Positions 35,874 through 47,800 of a stretch of DNA of 64,000 bases are shown piece by piece. The DNA lies in assembly GCA_014155875.1 (NCBI GenBank), contig JACEFZ010013209.1, positions 1 through 64,000 on the forward strand, read 5' to 3'. Each line of letters opens with the position of its first letter. Position 1 is the stretch's first letter. Source of the stretch: Cepaea nemoralis (lineage: Eukaryota > Mollusca > Gastropoda > Stylommatophora > Helicidae). Under the pieces are notes generated by a model that did no database searches, had not been told where the DNA came from, and worked only from the letters and a program-made list of their open reading frames with translations. The translations under genes were made by a program, and so were the position numbers.

Positions 35874-38800
35874 CAGACAGACAGACAGACAGACTGACAG
35901 ACATATAGACAAAATGATATATGGATATAGAGAGAGCAAGGGAAGAGAGAGAAAATGTTAGAATGAGAGAGTCTAAAAGAGTAATGAAAAGATATGGACA
36001 GAAACAGGATGGGGAGAGATAGAGATAGAAGGAGAGAAAAAGAGAGGGAAAAAGTGAGCAAATGTAACAAAAAAAAAACAATACTGGATTAAGGACCCCA
36101 GTAGAAACTGAAAGACTAAATAAAAACTGTTAACAAGTTACCTGGCCGACGTACTGCTTGGAGCCAGGTATAATTCTGGTGATAATATGATCAATGCCAT
36201 AACGGAATACCCCTGCCGCCATTGCTTTGTTCCAACGTTTCTGGAGTTCAATGTCGAACTGATTTAAAAAGTGATAACAAATTAAAAAGTGGGAAGCAAA
36301 TGATGTTGCAAAGTAGCAAATAATGACACCACATTGCAAAAAATGACACTACAAATTAAGAAGTAAATGATGCCACAATGCATCAAATAAATGACACTTC
36401 AGCTCATGAAATAATGAAACAAAAAATATAAACACATGCCATAAATAAAATAATGCACGATTTCTTGTCTGGCATATTTTGCTTCATCTTGCCAGATGCA
36501 TACTGCAGAGTTATGTATCATGTTATGTGAAAAGGTGACTTCATTCTTCTGTACACAGAGGGACTTCCTGCTAAGTGTTAGACTTTCATGGATATCTTCT
36601 TCTACTGCGTTCATCTGGAGTTTTTTTTTCCGGACGTGATTTCATTGTGACTGTTTACAACAGAGCTGTGTTCTTGCGCCATTAGGCCGACACATCCGAC
36701 TTCTGCGGGCATTTGTTGACCGGGTTAACCTTCCCGGCTTTCATGGATATAACATTCTACACATTCACACAATACCAGTGACAATGTACATCATATTCCA
36801 GCCAAAGTATCCTTAAATTTTGCAACACTACAAATCCATTGCAGCCAACCTTCATTGTGGAGATGGTATCTGATTGATTGGTTGAAAACATGTCAGATTT
36901 CCAGTTGTCAAAGATGATTCAATCTGAACAATGTACACAGGTGGCCTACCATTTTTGGCCCATAATTCCATCTCTTGCTTGTCTGAAAAATCTAGCCATC
37001 TCAATACTAGGCAAAGATATTCTTGCAACCGCATCTTTGATAATTACACCATGAGACGGGAAGCAGAGGTGTTTCCAAGGCACCAGGACCAGGTTCTATA
37101 CTGGCCAAGACCTACTAACACGTCCTAGTCGTTCGTCCTGGGCAACAGGTCCCTTCGAGGTCCTGGCTAACGTAGTAGGATCGCTGATTCTTCCGAAGTC
37201 GGAGAGTATCTGTGTCAGAATCTCTAATGTCTCCAACCAAGATGCAGTAACATCGTTACGCCCACCAGGCGAATAGTCTCCAACCGGGATGCAGTAACAT
37301 CGTTATGCCCGCCAGGCGAGTACCAGTTACCTGCCCGCAGGTTGCTGGCTGACGTGATAGTCAGCGGTCAGGCAAGGACAAAGCAAGACGCACACAGTCC
37401 TCGTGAAGCCAATCCACAGGGCAAGCACTGTGCGGGGAAACCGGCAGACGGCTTGGGAACTCGGACATGACAGGACGTGTGGGTTGAGAAAGGCTTCGTG
37501 TAGTTCTGTGCCCGAAAGTCGAGTGCTTGTATATCTTGTGAGACAGACTGTGAAGCTGTGGGTTTTGTCTGTAAGTTAGTTAGTTAGTTAGTTAGTTAGT
37601 TATCAGTTGGGGTATCTTCGTTGCACTCCGGACATGTCCATAGGTGCTCAGATCCTCCCCCCAGCATATGCATCAGCGTCCGGTGGCTAATAGTGCCAGT
37701 TCTGTGTTGGTTGACGAGGCGCTTTGTTTTCCCGATGTACCTCTCGCGTCTGGCTGTGCCGATTCTTACTCCCAGGTCTTTCATCCTGGAGAGCGATGTG
37801 GAATCACTGGCGTCAAAATCCTCTGTTCTCGCCACATCTTTAAGGGCGTTAATAACATCCGCACGATCCATGGGCTGGCCATCTACAGGGGGTGCAGAGC
37901 CAGCCAATTTATCAGCTCGTTCATTTCCCTCGACTCCCGCATGTCCCGGGACGAAGATGAAGGTGACTTTGCGGACAACAGACTTCCGCAGCGACTCAGT
38001 CCACTGTCTACGTACAGATCCAGCTTCGACCTTCTGAATCATGCTCATTGAATCACTTAGTACATACACGTTGGTATAATAATGCTGTGATTCCAGCCAT
38101 ATGAAAGCCTGTGTAACTGCCATCACCTCCATCATCATGCTGCTCGTGGTCATAGAGTGGGCACCACTGGATTCTTGAACAGTCCGGCCCTCTGCTCTCT
38201 GCACCGTCTGTCGAGTGTGATAATGCAGGAGAAGGTACACTTAAAAGCTGGAGGCACCGGCACCCATTCCTTGCCGGGGTTGATACTGGTAAGACTGCAG
38301 ACCTGTCCGACGACATCTTCCGCCCGACCCATCCATGATTTGCCCCTCTTTAGCCTGTCACCCTTTTCTCTGAATACAGCGTCATGCAGAGGGTGCTGCT
38401 CATCTGCACTTATTTTTAAGTATGCACGAGCTCTCCAGATCTTGATCCTGTGTTCCATTGTCGGGAAGTCAAGGAGGTATCTCATTGCTACACAGCTGGT
38501 GTCTTTCGTGCAGCCCAAAATGATGCGCATGGCTTCGTTTTGTACCTTTTCAAGTCTTCCAATCTGTGTAGGGCTGACAGTGAGGATGGCCAGGGCATAC
38601 TCGATGCGTGAAAGCACAAGTCCTTGGAACAGAAGTAATAGCAGTCTTTGCTCGATATTGGCAGTCACCATGACTCTCATTGCTGCCAAACCTTTTCGAG
38701 CCTTCGTTATGACATAATCGACATGATCTCTGAAGGACAGGCTACGATCAAGCCTCACGCCAAGATATGTCATTGACTGGGTTCTACTCAGAATGCTCCC

Positions 38801-41800
38801 ATCCATTCTTACTGCCGGCAGGTCTGTTTTCACAATATGGTTGTTTAGTGAGAACCATGTAACCGTTGCCTTTGCAGGGTTGACAAGGGCATCGGCATCA
38901 GCACACCATGAGGAAATTTGATCTAGTTCGCCCTGCATATAGTTGGCAACCGCCTGTCTATCTCGACCCTGTCGATACACGAGGATGTCGTCAACGAATG
39001 ATAAAGTCCTACCCCTCCCATCCAACTGTTGTTCAGTGATCGGCACTGTATACACGTCCGATACACATCCGATATGGTGACCTAATGGTGATATCAGATG
39101 ATGACATGGAAGAACTGGCCAGAGAATTCAACACCAGTATCCAGAGGGGTCAGGTCAAAGAAGAATGGCTACACAGCTGCTTGCTGCCGCTGCCAAAACC
39201 GAACAAAGACCATTCCAAGATAAGCGGCTACAGAATCATTACGATGCAGAATACTGTTGGCAAGCTACTGGAGAAAATTGTAGCACACAGACTTGCTTGG
39301 GACTTGGAACAGCTCGGCTGCTTCCCGCCCACACTTGGAGGATACAGACGCAACAAAGAGTCATGGCTGAATGCGGCGGTCTTTGCTCAAGATGTTTACG
39401 AAGGATTTCAGGTCAGAGAAGAGACATGTGCGGCCGCCATAGACTTAGAGGACGCATATAACAGAGTATCTTTCGAGCACTTGATGCAAACCCTCCTCAG
39501 ACTGAAAGTGCACCCTCACCTTGTACGATGGATAGCTGCAGTTCTACTCCAAAGGAAGGTGGTGCTAAGATGCGGGAGTTGGTCTTCTGAGCCAATAACG
39601 ATATGTCCAGGATTGCCGCAGGGTTCACCACTGTCACCAGTACTATTCAACGTGTCTGTAAGTGTACTGATGTATTGTATATGTATAGTAATGATCATCA
39701 CATGCCAAACTAGATCGTATTGCATGTGAATTGTAAATAAATCCATTGAACTTAGTGTCATTGTGTGTCAAGTCCAATCTTTGTGTACTTGTACTTGTCT
39801 CACATATGTTAGGTCCAACGAGCCAGGTTTAAGATCCTGACAATCTGCCTGTACGGCGAGGAACCACCAGTCTGCACACCAATAAGCCAGACATGGGACA
39901 ACGGATACTCACGCAAACCTCAGTCTGGTATGACATCACATTGATGTTGGACAACAGGATGTCTTCATCCGACATACAGGACTTCACGCTGCAGTTTACA
40001 GCCAGCGAACACAAGCAAGCAAGCATACACTATGAGACTTGTTCTCATGATGAACTCGATCACATTTTGGAGTTCCTCTGTAGCTGCATACAGCTTGGAG
40101 TATTTGTGTTGATTCAGTGGGCTACTACAGAGGACAACCCTGTAGACTGCTGTGTTTGCTTAGTGTAGAAGAAGAACCCTATGTTTGTATTTATTTTATT
40201 TGTTATGCCTTGTTCTGAGGCAAACAATGGTGATCTGAGTGGACAGATTCCACCAAAGGTAATGGACTCTGCCTATCCATGGGTAGGTCATCTGTCTCAG
40301 CCTGTTAAGGGTCTAGTAATTGTATTTGTCCTCACTCTGTACTCAGAGATAAAGAGAGTAGGAGTGCAACATTGCAGAGTTGCAACAAAAAAAATATATG
40401 AAATGGTCAAACCATCTGCTTCACACTCCGAAGGTTGTGGGTTTGATTCTTGGCTATGTCATTCGGTTCACAAGTGCATTTTTCTCAGACTCCTGAAGTT
40501 GTCATGGAGCTACGGAGTTTGTGCTTTGTGCGACACTTTCAGCAGGCCACCCTGTGGAAAGAGACTGAGCCATGTGGGATAAGGCCCGGTGCGATGAAGT
40601 CGATCCTCTCGACTTTAAGACTTTGTATTTTTAAACACAATGTATATCCTTCACGAATTTACACAAAGAAGATCCAACTGCTCTATTCCATATACAAACA
40701 GTATCCCTGACAATGTGGTACACATTTCCGCCAAAATATGATTCATCCATTCACGTCATACAAAATATCACTCTGCAGTATGCGCCTGATGAGATACAGT
40801 GACATATGCCAGGCAGGAAACTGTGCAAACTATTCTTCCCCTTCTTCATTCCTCTGTCAAGGGCAGTGTGTCACATCTAGATGTGCACCTCAACAGTTAG
40901 TGTGACCGATTCTAGTATACATGTGTGTACGATTGACTTCTAGACAGAGTCCTCCCATGGTAAGGCCTTATCTACCTATGGGTAGTTTGACTTTCCCTAA
41001 CAATTCTCTGGCACTACGGACTACTCCTTGTGATTTCAAATCGCTGTGGGATTTTTAATGTACAAAATGTGCACACAAGACCTCCAATTTTCTGCCCTTA
41101 TCCAAAAAGGTGAGGTAATGGTGCACTACCCAAGAAATCAGGCAACCATGTGATATCACTAGATAGCCATGGTTCTTGGAAAAATGCCCAACTCTATGCA
41201 GGGATGGAAACTCTGACAACTTGAGCCTGCATCTGACATGGAAGTACAACCTGATTAGGGTATTAGGATCTAGTGGGAAACAGCTACAGCACGATTGAGC
41301 ATCGGAGGAGAATGGGGGGGGATGCTCAAGTCGTGACGTAGTGGGTTGTCAGGGGACAGTCAAGATCCCTCCTTGGAACTGGGAAGAAGCCATGTTGTCA
41401 TCGTGAAGAAAATAAACAGTCTTTGAATAAAAACCCAGTCTTTGTTGGTTCTGTACTCTGGCACAGGACTGATTTTGGAGCCTACGACCGAGGATTTGAG
41501 CCTGGTATAATCCGGTCTACAGAGAAACAACGCGAAGTCATGCCGTATACTATATAACATCACGGAGGCCAAAAACTGAGAAGATGATCCTTGCTCCGTT
41601 TGTCTAAATCGCCAGAAACAATTTCGGCGCGCTTTTAAACCAGCATTGAACGTAACAAGGCGCAGTGGGAAAGATGGCCAATAAGTATAAGTTATCTGTG
41701 AATACAGCGACCAAAAGCCCGGCCAGGGGCGGTTGTCTGTAAGTCTTTTTCAAGACTTGAGATAACAAATAAATTGGCGTCAAGAGAAGAGTGAAAGCCA

Positions 41801-44800
41801 ACCCAACTTACCATAACGGGTGGCAGCGCCTGCAAACACCATCATAACAACTCCTCTTGTTCATTACTCTGCCGAACGTGTCAAGTTCAAGTCAGTAAAT
41901 CAATATCTCGAACGAGGAGTATGCTGAAAGTCGGCTCGGTTTGATCATGTCTTGAGCAAGCAGAAGTTTGGATAAAGGGCAATCTAGAAATCCAGTCGTC
42001 TGATCGTTGAGTCAGGTGAGAAAGAACATTTCAATAAGACAATCAAGTTCAGCCTCAATGTTAAATAGGTTACGTTCGGAACGCTAACAAACAGAAAAAA
42101 GAAAGTTGGTAAAAGACAATCGAGACAGCAAATAAATAAGGATTGCCCAATGTTTTGTTGACAAGTCAGACTATCTAGGGGCTCTACTGCAATCGAGAGC
42201 CGCTCGCTGTTGTCTGTCAGACTATCTCAAGACGTCGATGATGTACTCCATCTCAGAAGGGACCCAACCAAGGGTTGAAGCACGGTACTGAGCATCCCAA
42301 GAAGAGAGACTACCTGAGAAGAAACTCCCTAACTACCTGTTGATACCTGAAACGTGATTGATAGGAGGAACATTTCAACTGGTACGGACTCCCGGCGTTT
42401 GAATGTAACCGGACGGCGAACTTAGGAGAATACGTCGTGCTTGGATCGAGAAACAGAAGTAGGGTAATTTATAAACCTGGTAACTAATTGAACTGTTCTT
42501 ATGAAATAAGTGATTTATGATTCTTAAATTAGGATATTACAATTGTGAAGTTGTTTGCTTGCTCTGTTTAAGAATATTTCAGCATGGCGGAACAAGACTC
42601 CTGGCGTGTGAATTCTACCTGATAACGAACATAGGTAGTTGGTGAACTTTAAATGTGATTTTACGTACAATTGACTAATTGAACAATTCTCTGGTGTAAA
42701 CTAAATAAGATCATATTGTTTCAGGTTGATAGATATTTCAAAGGAAGTTAATATGAATTACTTGTGTGGGGAATTACAACGTGTTAGTACATGGTTGGGG
42801 GAATTAAAGGTGTCAATTACGGAAGTAGAGAATTTTGTGGAAACATTGAAGAACAGAACGACTAGACAAGACCCTTATAGAGTTATGGTAGACTGTAAGG
42901 GAGTAGGAAAGAATAACAGGAGACAGCCATTGCTTAATAAAGACAAAAGACAATATGGTTATGATGAACCAAGGCCTAATGCTTATAGGGTAAAAGACGG
43001 TGAGAACAGACGTAATGGTGAAAGGTCAGACTGGTATAGCAGTTATAAATACAAAAATGGGCGTGAGAGAAACTTTTCAGGGAAATCATGGGACTGGCCC
43101 TCTCACAGTGCAACCGCTAGAAAAAGACGTAACGACTGGTTTGAAAAGAGACAAAGACAATATTTGAACTCAGGATCGAAGGACAGAGTAGAACACAAAG
43201 ATAAGAATTCAACGACTCCTAAAGTACTGGCCAATATTAGGATTGAACAGGAAAAGAAGACGACGGTATTAGTAAAGAAAAGAAACCGAGAGACACAGAC
43301 GCAGGCAGGTAATACGATAGAAAATAGTACACAAACTCAGGTAGATACAGTAGAGAAAAAGGTCCAGGTAAACCAGCCAGCAAGATAACAAAGGGAAGTC
43401 AAACTGACTTAATAGAAACTCAGTCAAAACCAACTCATTTGACTAAGGGAGACAAGCTTGAAATTAAGAAAGATAAACAGACAAGAGCCAAAGATGTTAA
43501 AAGACGGGTGAAGAAAAGTATTAAGGAAAGAAATAGTATGATTGTTAATAGAGGTACTGTTATATCAAGTTCCTCAGGGATAGACATGAAACTAATTCCC
43601 AAATGGTGTAGGAATATTAGCTGTCAGAGTTCAGGTTACGGAGAAGATATTCCTACAGCCGAATATTATAGTGATGCTGAAACAGATATTATTACTGATG
43701 ATTCGGAGAATGAGAGAGCTGCACTATGAGCAGATCCTGAATCGAAGCGTGATGTTCCCTCATACGGTGTAGTTACTGGTAGACAGACGGACAGAGTTTT
43801 GGTTAATGACTCTTTAGAAGTAGATACCAGTTTATATGACAAGAAAGTAGGGAAGGCTAAGGGACGAAGACCGAGAAAGAGAAAGAAACTCAGACGTTCT
43901 AAAGGCGACTATGGGAATGGAATCGACGTGGCTGCGGTGAACTACTATAATGAATCTGATGAGGGAACTATTGTCAGTGTGTCATCTGAAGACGAAATGG
44001 GGAGGTACAAACGTTACGTAAGGTATACAGAGAACAGTGAGCAGACCGACGCAAATAAAGGAAATAGAAAGAAAACATGTAAGAAGAAGAATAGTGATAG
44101 ACAGATAGCGGGAATTTACTCCTCGACAACAGAAGATAACATAAGAAAACTCAGAGAATTAAGACCTGAGTACTTTAACAGGTTGACAACAGATAGTGAC
44201 GATGACATAATAAGAGAAAGACAGGTTAATGTATTGAGAGACAATGAAATATTTAACTTGGACACACTCTATAACGGTTAAAATTCCTTGGGTGAAGAAG
44301 GAAAATGAAATAGTTTTGGCTTATGAGAAGAACTGCGGTTTGAGCATATAGAGATGTGAGCTGTCTAAAATAGGCAGATGAATTTTTTGGTGTAGCATCG
44401 CATGGTACAGGGTAGGCGATGGTGTTGTTGAGGATAGAGAATTACGGAAAAAATGATATTTTACGTGGATACGTAATACAGGATATTTGGTTTTTGATTC
44501 CGGTGTAGGGAGAGTAAACTAGGTAAAAATACTCCTTTGTCCGGAATGGAAAGAATGGAGAGTTAATCACGTCGAGTGATGTATAACCGGTGTAAGAAAA
44601 ATAGGGTAGATTCAGCACAGAATTAGTAGAGGATGAAGGTTCGTACTAGAAATGGTTCGACTCAGAGCTGTGACGTGATGTCTGAGATAGTTTTGCTTGT
44701 TAGTTTGAGAAGTAAGTATAGTATGGTTGACAGGTGAACCGAGAGTGTCTGGTGAGGAGATATAGATTGAGGAGGAACTGAGTATCCTGTGTGTAAAGTA

Positions 44801-47800
44801 GCCAGTTGAACGTGAGAATAAAAGTAAAGGACTGTAGAAGTATAGAATGATGGTTACGAGGTTAGTGGTTCAGCGGAATGAGATTTGTTTTGAAGAAATA
44901 GTAGATAGTGCTGTGAAAGCGATATAAGTTGCGAGTGGTAATGTATAGGATCTGACCTTCGTATAGGAGTGAGTGATTGAGTAAAGTAGAGATATAAGAA
45001 AGCAGTGAATTGAGAAAGTCCTCTGGAATAATTCGTCTGGTTGTGCGTTGTTCATACGTGAGTATAACTGTAGTCAGACAGCTGTTCGTCGTGATGAAGG
45101 AAGTAGGAGAGAGGTGTGCTGACGTCGCCTAAGTGAAATACATAGAAAAAATGTAAGAGTGGCGTTGATATGTCTTATGTCAATGTGTGTAGAGGAGATC
45201 AATATGTGTAGATTGTGGTGAATGATTGCTGGAATGTTGAGGTGGCGTTTGAAGTGTTTTTTTGTAATAATAGTAGGGACACGTTAAGTTGTCGCGATGC
45301 GAGAGTAGTCGTGAGATGTGAGCAAGGTTGTGTATCATTGTCCGTGTGAATATGAGAAGAGTGGTTGATAAGTGACGTTGATAAACCATGGAACATAGAG
45401 TATGCGAAAATCGAGAGATAGAAAGAAAATGATTGGAGAATTGTGATGTCTTTTCGTAGAATATCTGACGTTGGAAGGAAATTATGGAAGTTGTATGACG
45501 AAAACGGAGTTAACATTCTGAATGATGTTTCATAAAACATGTTTAGTATTCTTAACAGGAACGAGAAAAGAGAGGTCTGCTGTCAGTTATAAGTGGCAGT
45601 GGGTTGCAGTTCTGAAAGAGTTCCGATAAATAAGAGTGAAAGATAAGAAGGTAAACAAGGTTAGTAAAATGAATGTTGGAGAACGTGTTCCGAGGAGGGT
45701 GACCGGTTTGATTATCGTCACGATACAAGAGTGCTAGGAAAGACTTGAGGATAGCTTAGAGTAGTCGTGGTGAGATGTTAGAAAGCAATGATACGTTAAG
45801 TAATTGCGTCGGGTAGACGAGAAAATTAGAAGTAGAATTAGTTGTTTTGGTGAGAGGTCTATAGTAAATAGACAAGTTCTTTTGATGGGAGTAGCATGGT
45901 GGAGATACTGTAGTTAACAGTAATGATTAGGAAGTTGTAGTGATGTTTGGTACAAAGCCAAGGGAAATAATAGGTGTGCCGAGCCACAGGTTAATTAATA
46001 AGTAGATGATGGCTGGTACATTAAGATGACAATAGAATAGTTAGTAATAGATAAAATGAGTTGACCTGTAGTTTACAGAGCTTGTTTAAGATGATATTCT
46101 AGATATGGTGATGTATCAAGAATTAGTTTTGAAAAATGTTGTGAGGGGAGATAATCAATGTTTGACTTCCAGAAAAAGGAATGGTCAGTTGTTAAATAGT
46201 GATTTTGGTTGAGGGGAACAAGTATTGTTCCGCGTTATGATGGTCTGTAGTTAACAGATATACATACTTGGCGGTGAAGTGTTTTGTTTTCTAGGTTATA
46301 GAAATAGTGGAATGAATAGCTCATATAGGAGGCCAATGTGGATGGGCCACTGTACGTAGTTAATTTTAAAGGGAATTGTTTTTTTTGGAAAAACCTTCTC
46401 TTTAGCGAGAAGACAATTGTTTTATTGCCTCATGTATAATGTTTTTTTTGCTTGATTTGGTCCCGTAAAATGATTGTTATTATTTTAGAATAGGGTTATT
46501 GTGTTCTTAGACTTTTGTGTATAAACTACTGGTCCGTAAAAGAGACCAGTAGTATTAGGTAATAATAGAATAGGATGTATGTTGTATCATCATCACCATC
46601 ATCATCACCATTATCATCATACCTTTAGTTGAGTTGAGGGGAAACATAAATGATTGTTATAAAAATTTGGGGGGGATATGATGCTCTGTTGTGATTTTAT
46701 TTCGACTGTTTTGTATGTTAAATAGTAGTTAATTAAGTTATGTTTAATTTACAGGGTTTTGTCTAGAATAAAGACAATACAGGGGGCTTTAATTAGGACC
46801 CTTCGTTCAGAAAAGAGTTAATAAAACTACTGAAAGCTAATAGAGAGACACATTCTCTTTGTGAAGAATAAGTTCATGGGTATTTGGTTGCTGTGATAAT
46901 CAGCGTAGAGAGGTTAATATGGCTATGAAGTGTTGGAAACATAAGACGGGGTTACTACACAAGTAAAATGGTTATGGGAAAGTTTAGAGATACACTAAAG
47001 TCAGCATTAATTAGAAAAATATGGGATTGGAAGCCACATGGGAGAAGAAAAGATTAATGAATACAGCAGTAGAGTAAATGAGGGGAAAGTTTTGAACATA
47101 GTTTCCATGGGGTCAGAAGAGCCATGATATACACGAGATTGCTGGGTTATAGAAGAATAAGAAAATTACCCCAGATGAAGAGTAAACATGAATTGGATCC
47201 ATGTTTGATTAGACACTGTGGATAACAGTACAATAGTAAAGGGGTGTAAGTGTGTTAATGAGAAATGAACATAGTGGAGACATAATGACATGGGGTTTTT
47301 GAGAGTCCGTAATATATGGACTGTGATAAAGTCGATTGCAAGTAGTCACAGACAGGAGTTAGGAGTAGTATAAGGTTGCTGTTGATAACGGCATAAGTGG
47401 AGGTTTTAGTAGATATGCCCATAAGAAATGGACATTAAGAGAGAATTTTTGACTGAGGTATAGGAGAAGATTAGTTATGCGAGGTGATGTGGTTATGTGA
47501 GGTGATGTGTATAATGTTGGAGGAGGTCTTAAGGGATAATAGACCTTTTTAATTGTGTCCTCGGGATGTGTTTTGTGGTTAACATTACAATGTGAGGTTG
47601 AGGTAAGGTAGTGTCTGTAATATATAGACACTTAGAAGTGAAGAATATTTTTGATGGTTGGTATTTGATGCTGTAGATAGCAGCGTAAACTGTTACCATA
47701 ATGAGTGGTACTGTGGGAGATATAATTGTTTTAGACTTTATTACATAAAGTCTCAAATGACATAGGGGGGTAAAGGGGTGTGTGATTTAGATGAGTGTGG

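Larger units (their letters stand above)
37576..39652 (-). mobile_element. 5'-inverted (twin-primed) non-LTR retrotransposon insertion
   Basis: Flanked by TGTCTGTAAG at 37566-37575 and 39653-39662. The 3' end is at the left: an (ACTA)n tail, stop, RNase H and RT C-terminal half, all minus strand, up to about 39057. The RT N-terminal half then lies at about 39070-39652 in plus orientation. The two halves abut in protein terms: plus strand ends LFNV, minus strand begins VYTVPITEQ, both with ACGTGT at the break. This is the structure that twin priming produces, and the single duplication shows it happened at integration. Confidence 0.9.

Noticed and set aside
41474..41503. Confident primer-binding site identity
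   Set aside because: The complement ends in CCA and has a T-loop-like word, but it starts about 12 nt from the LTR and I could not match it to a specific tRNA.
45199..47756. Minus-strand frames of 75-113 codons in the LTR-type element
   Set aside because: They follow from C depletion of the plus strand (few stop words on the minus); residues are Ser/Thr/Tyr/His-rich with no motif and do not join.
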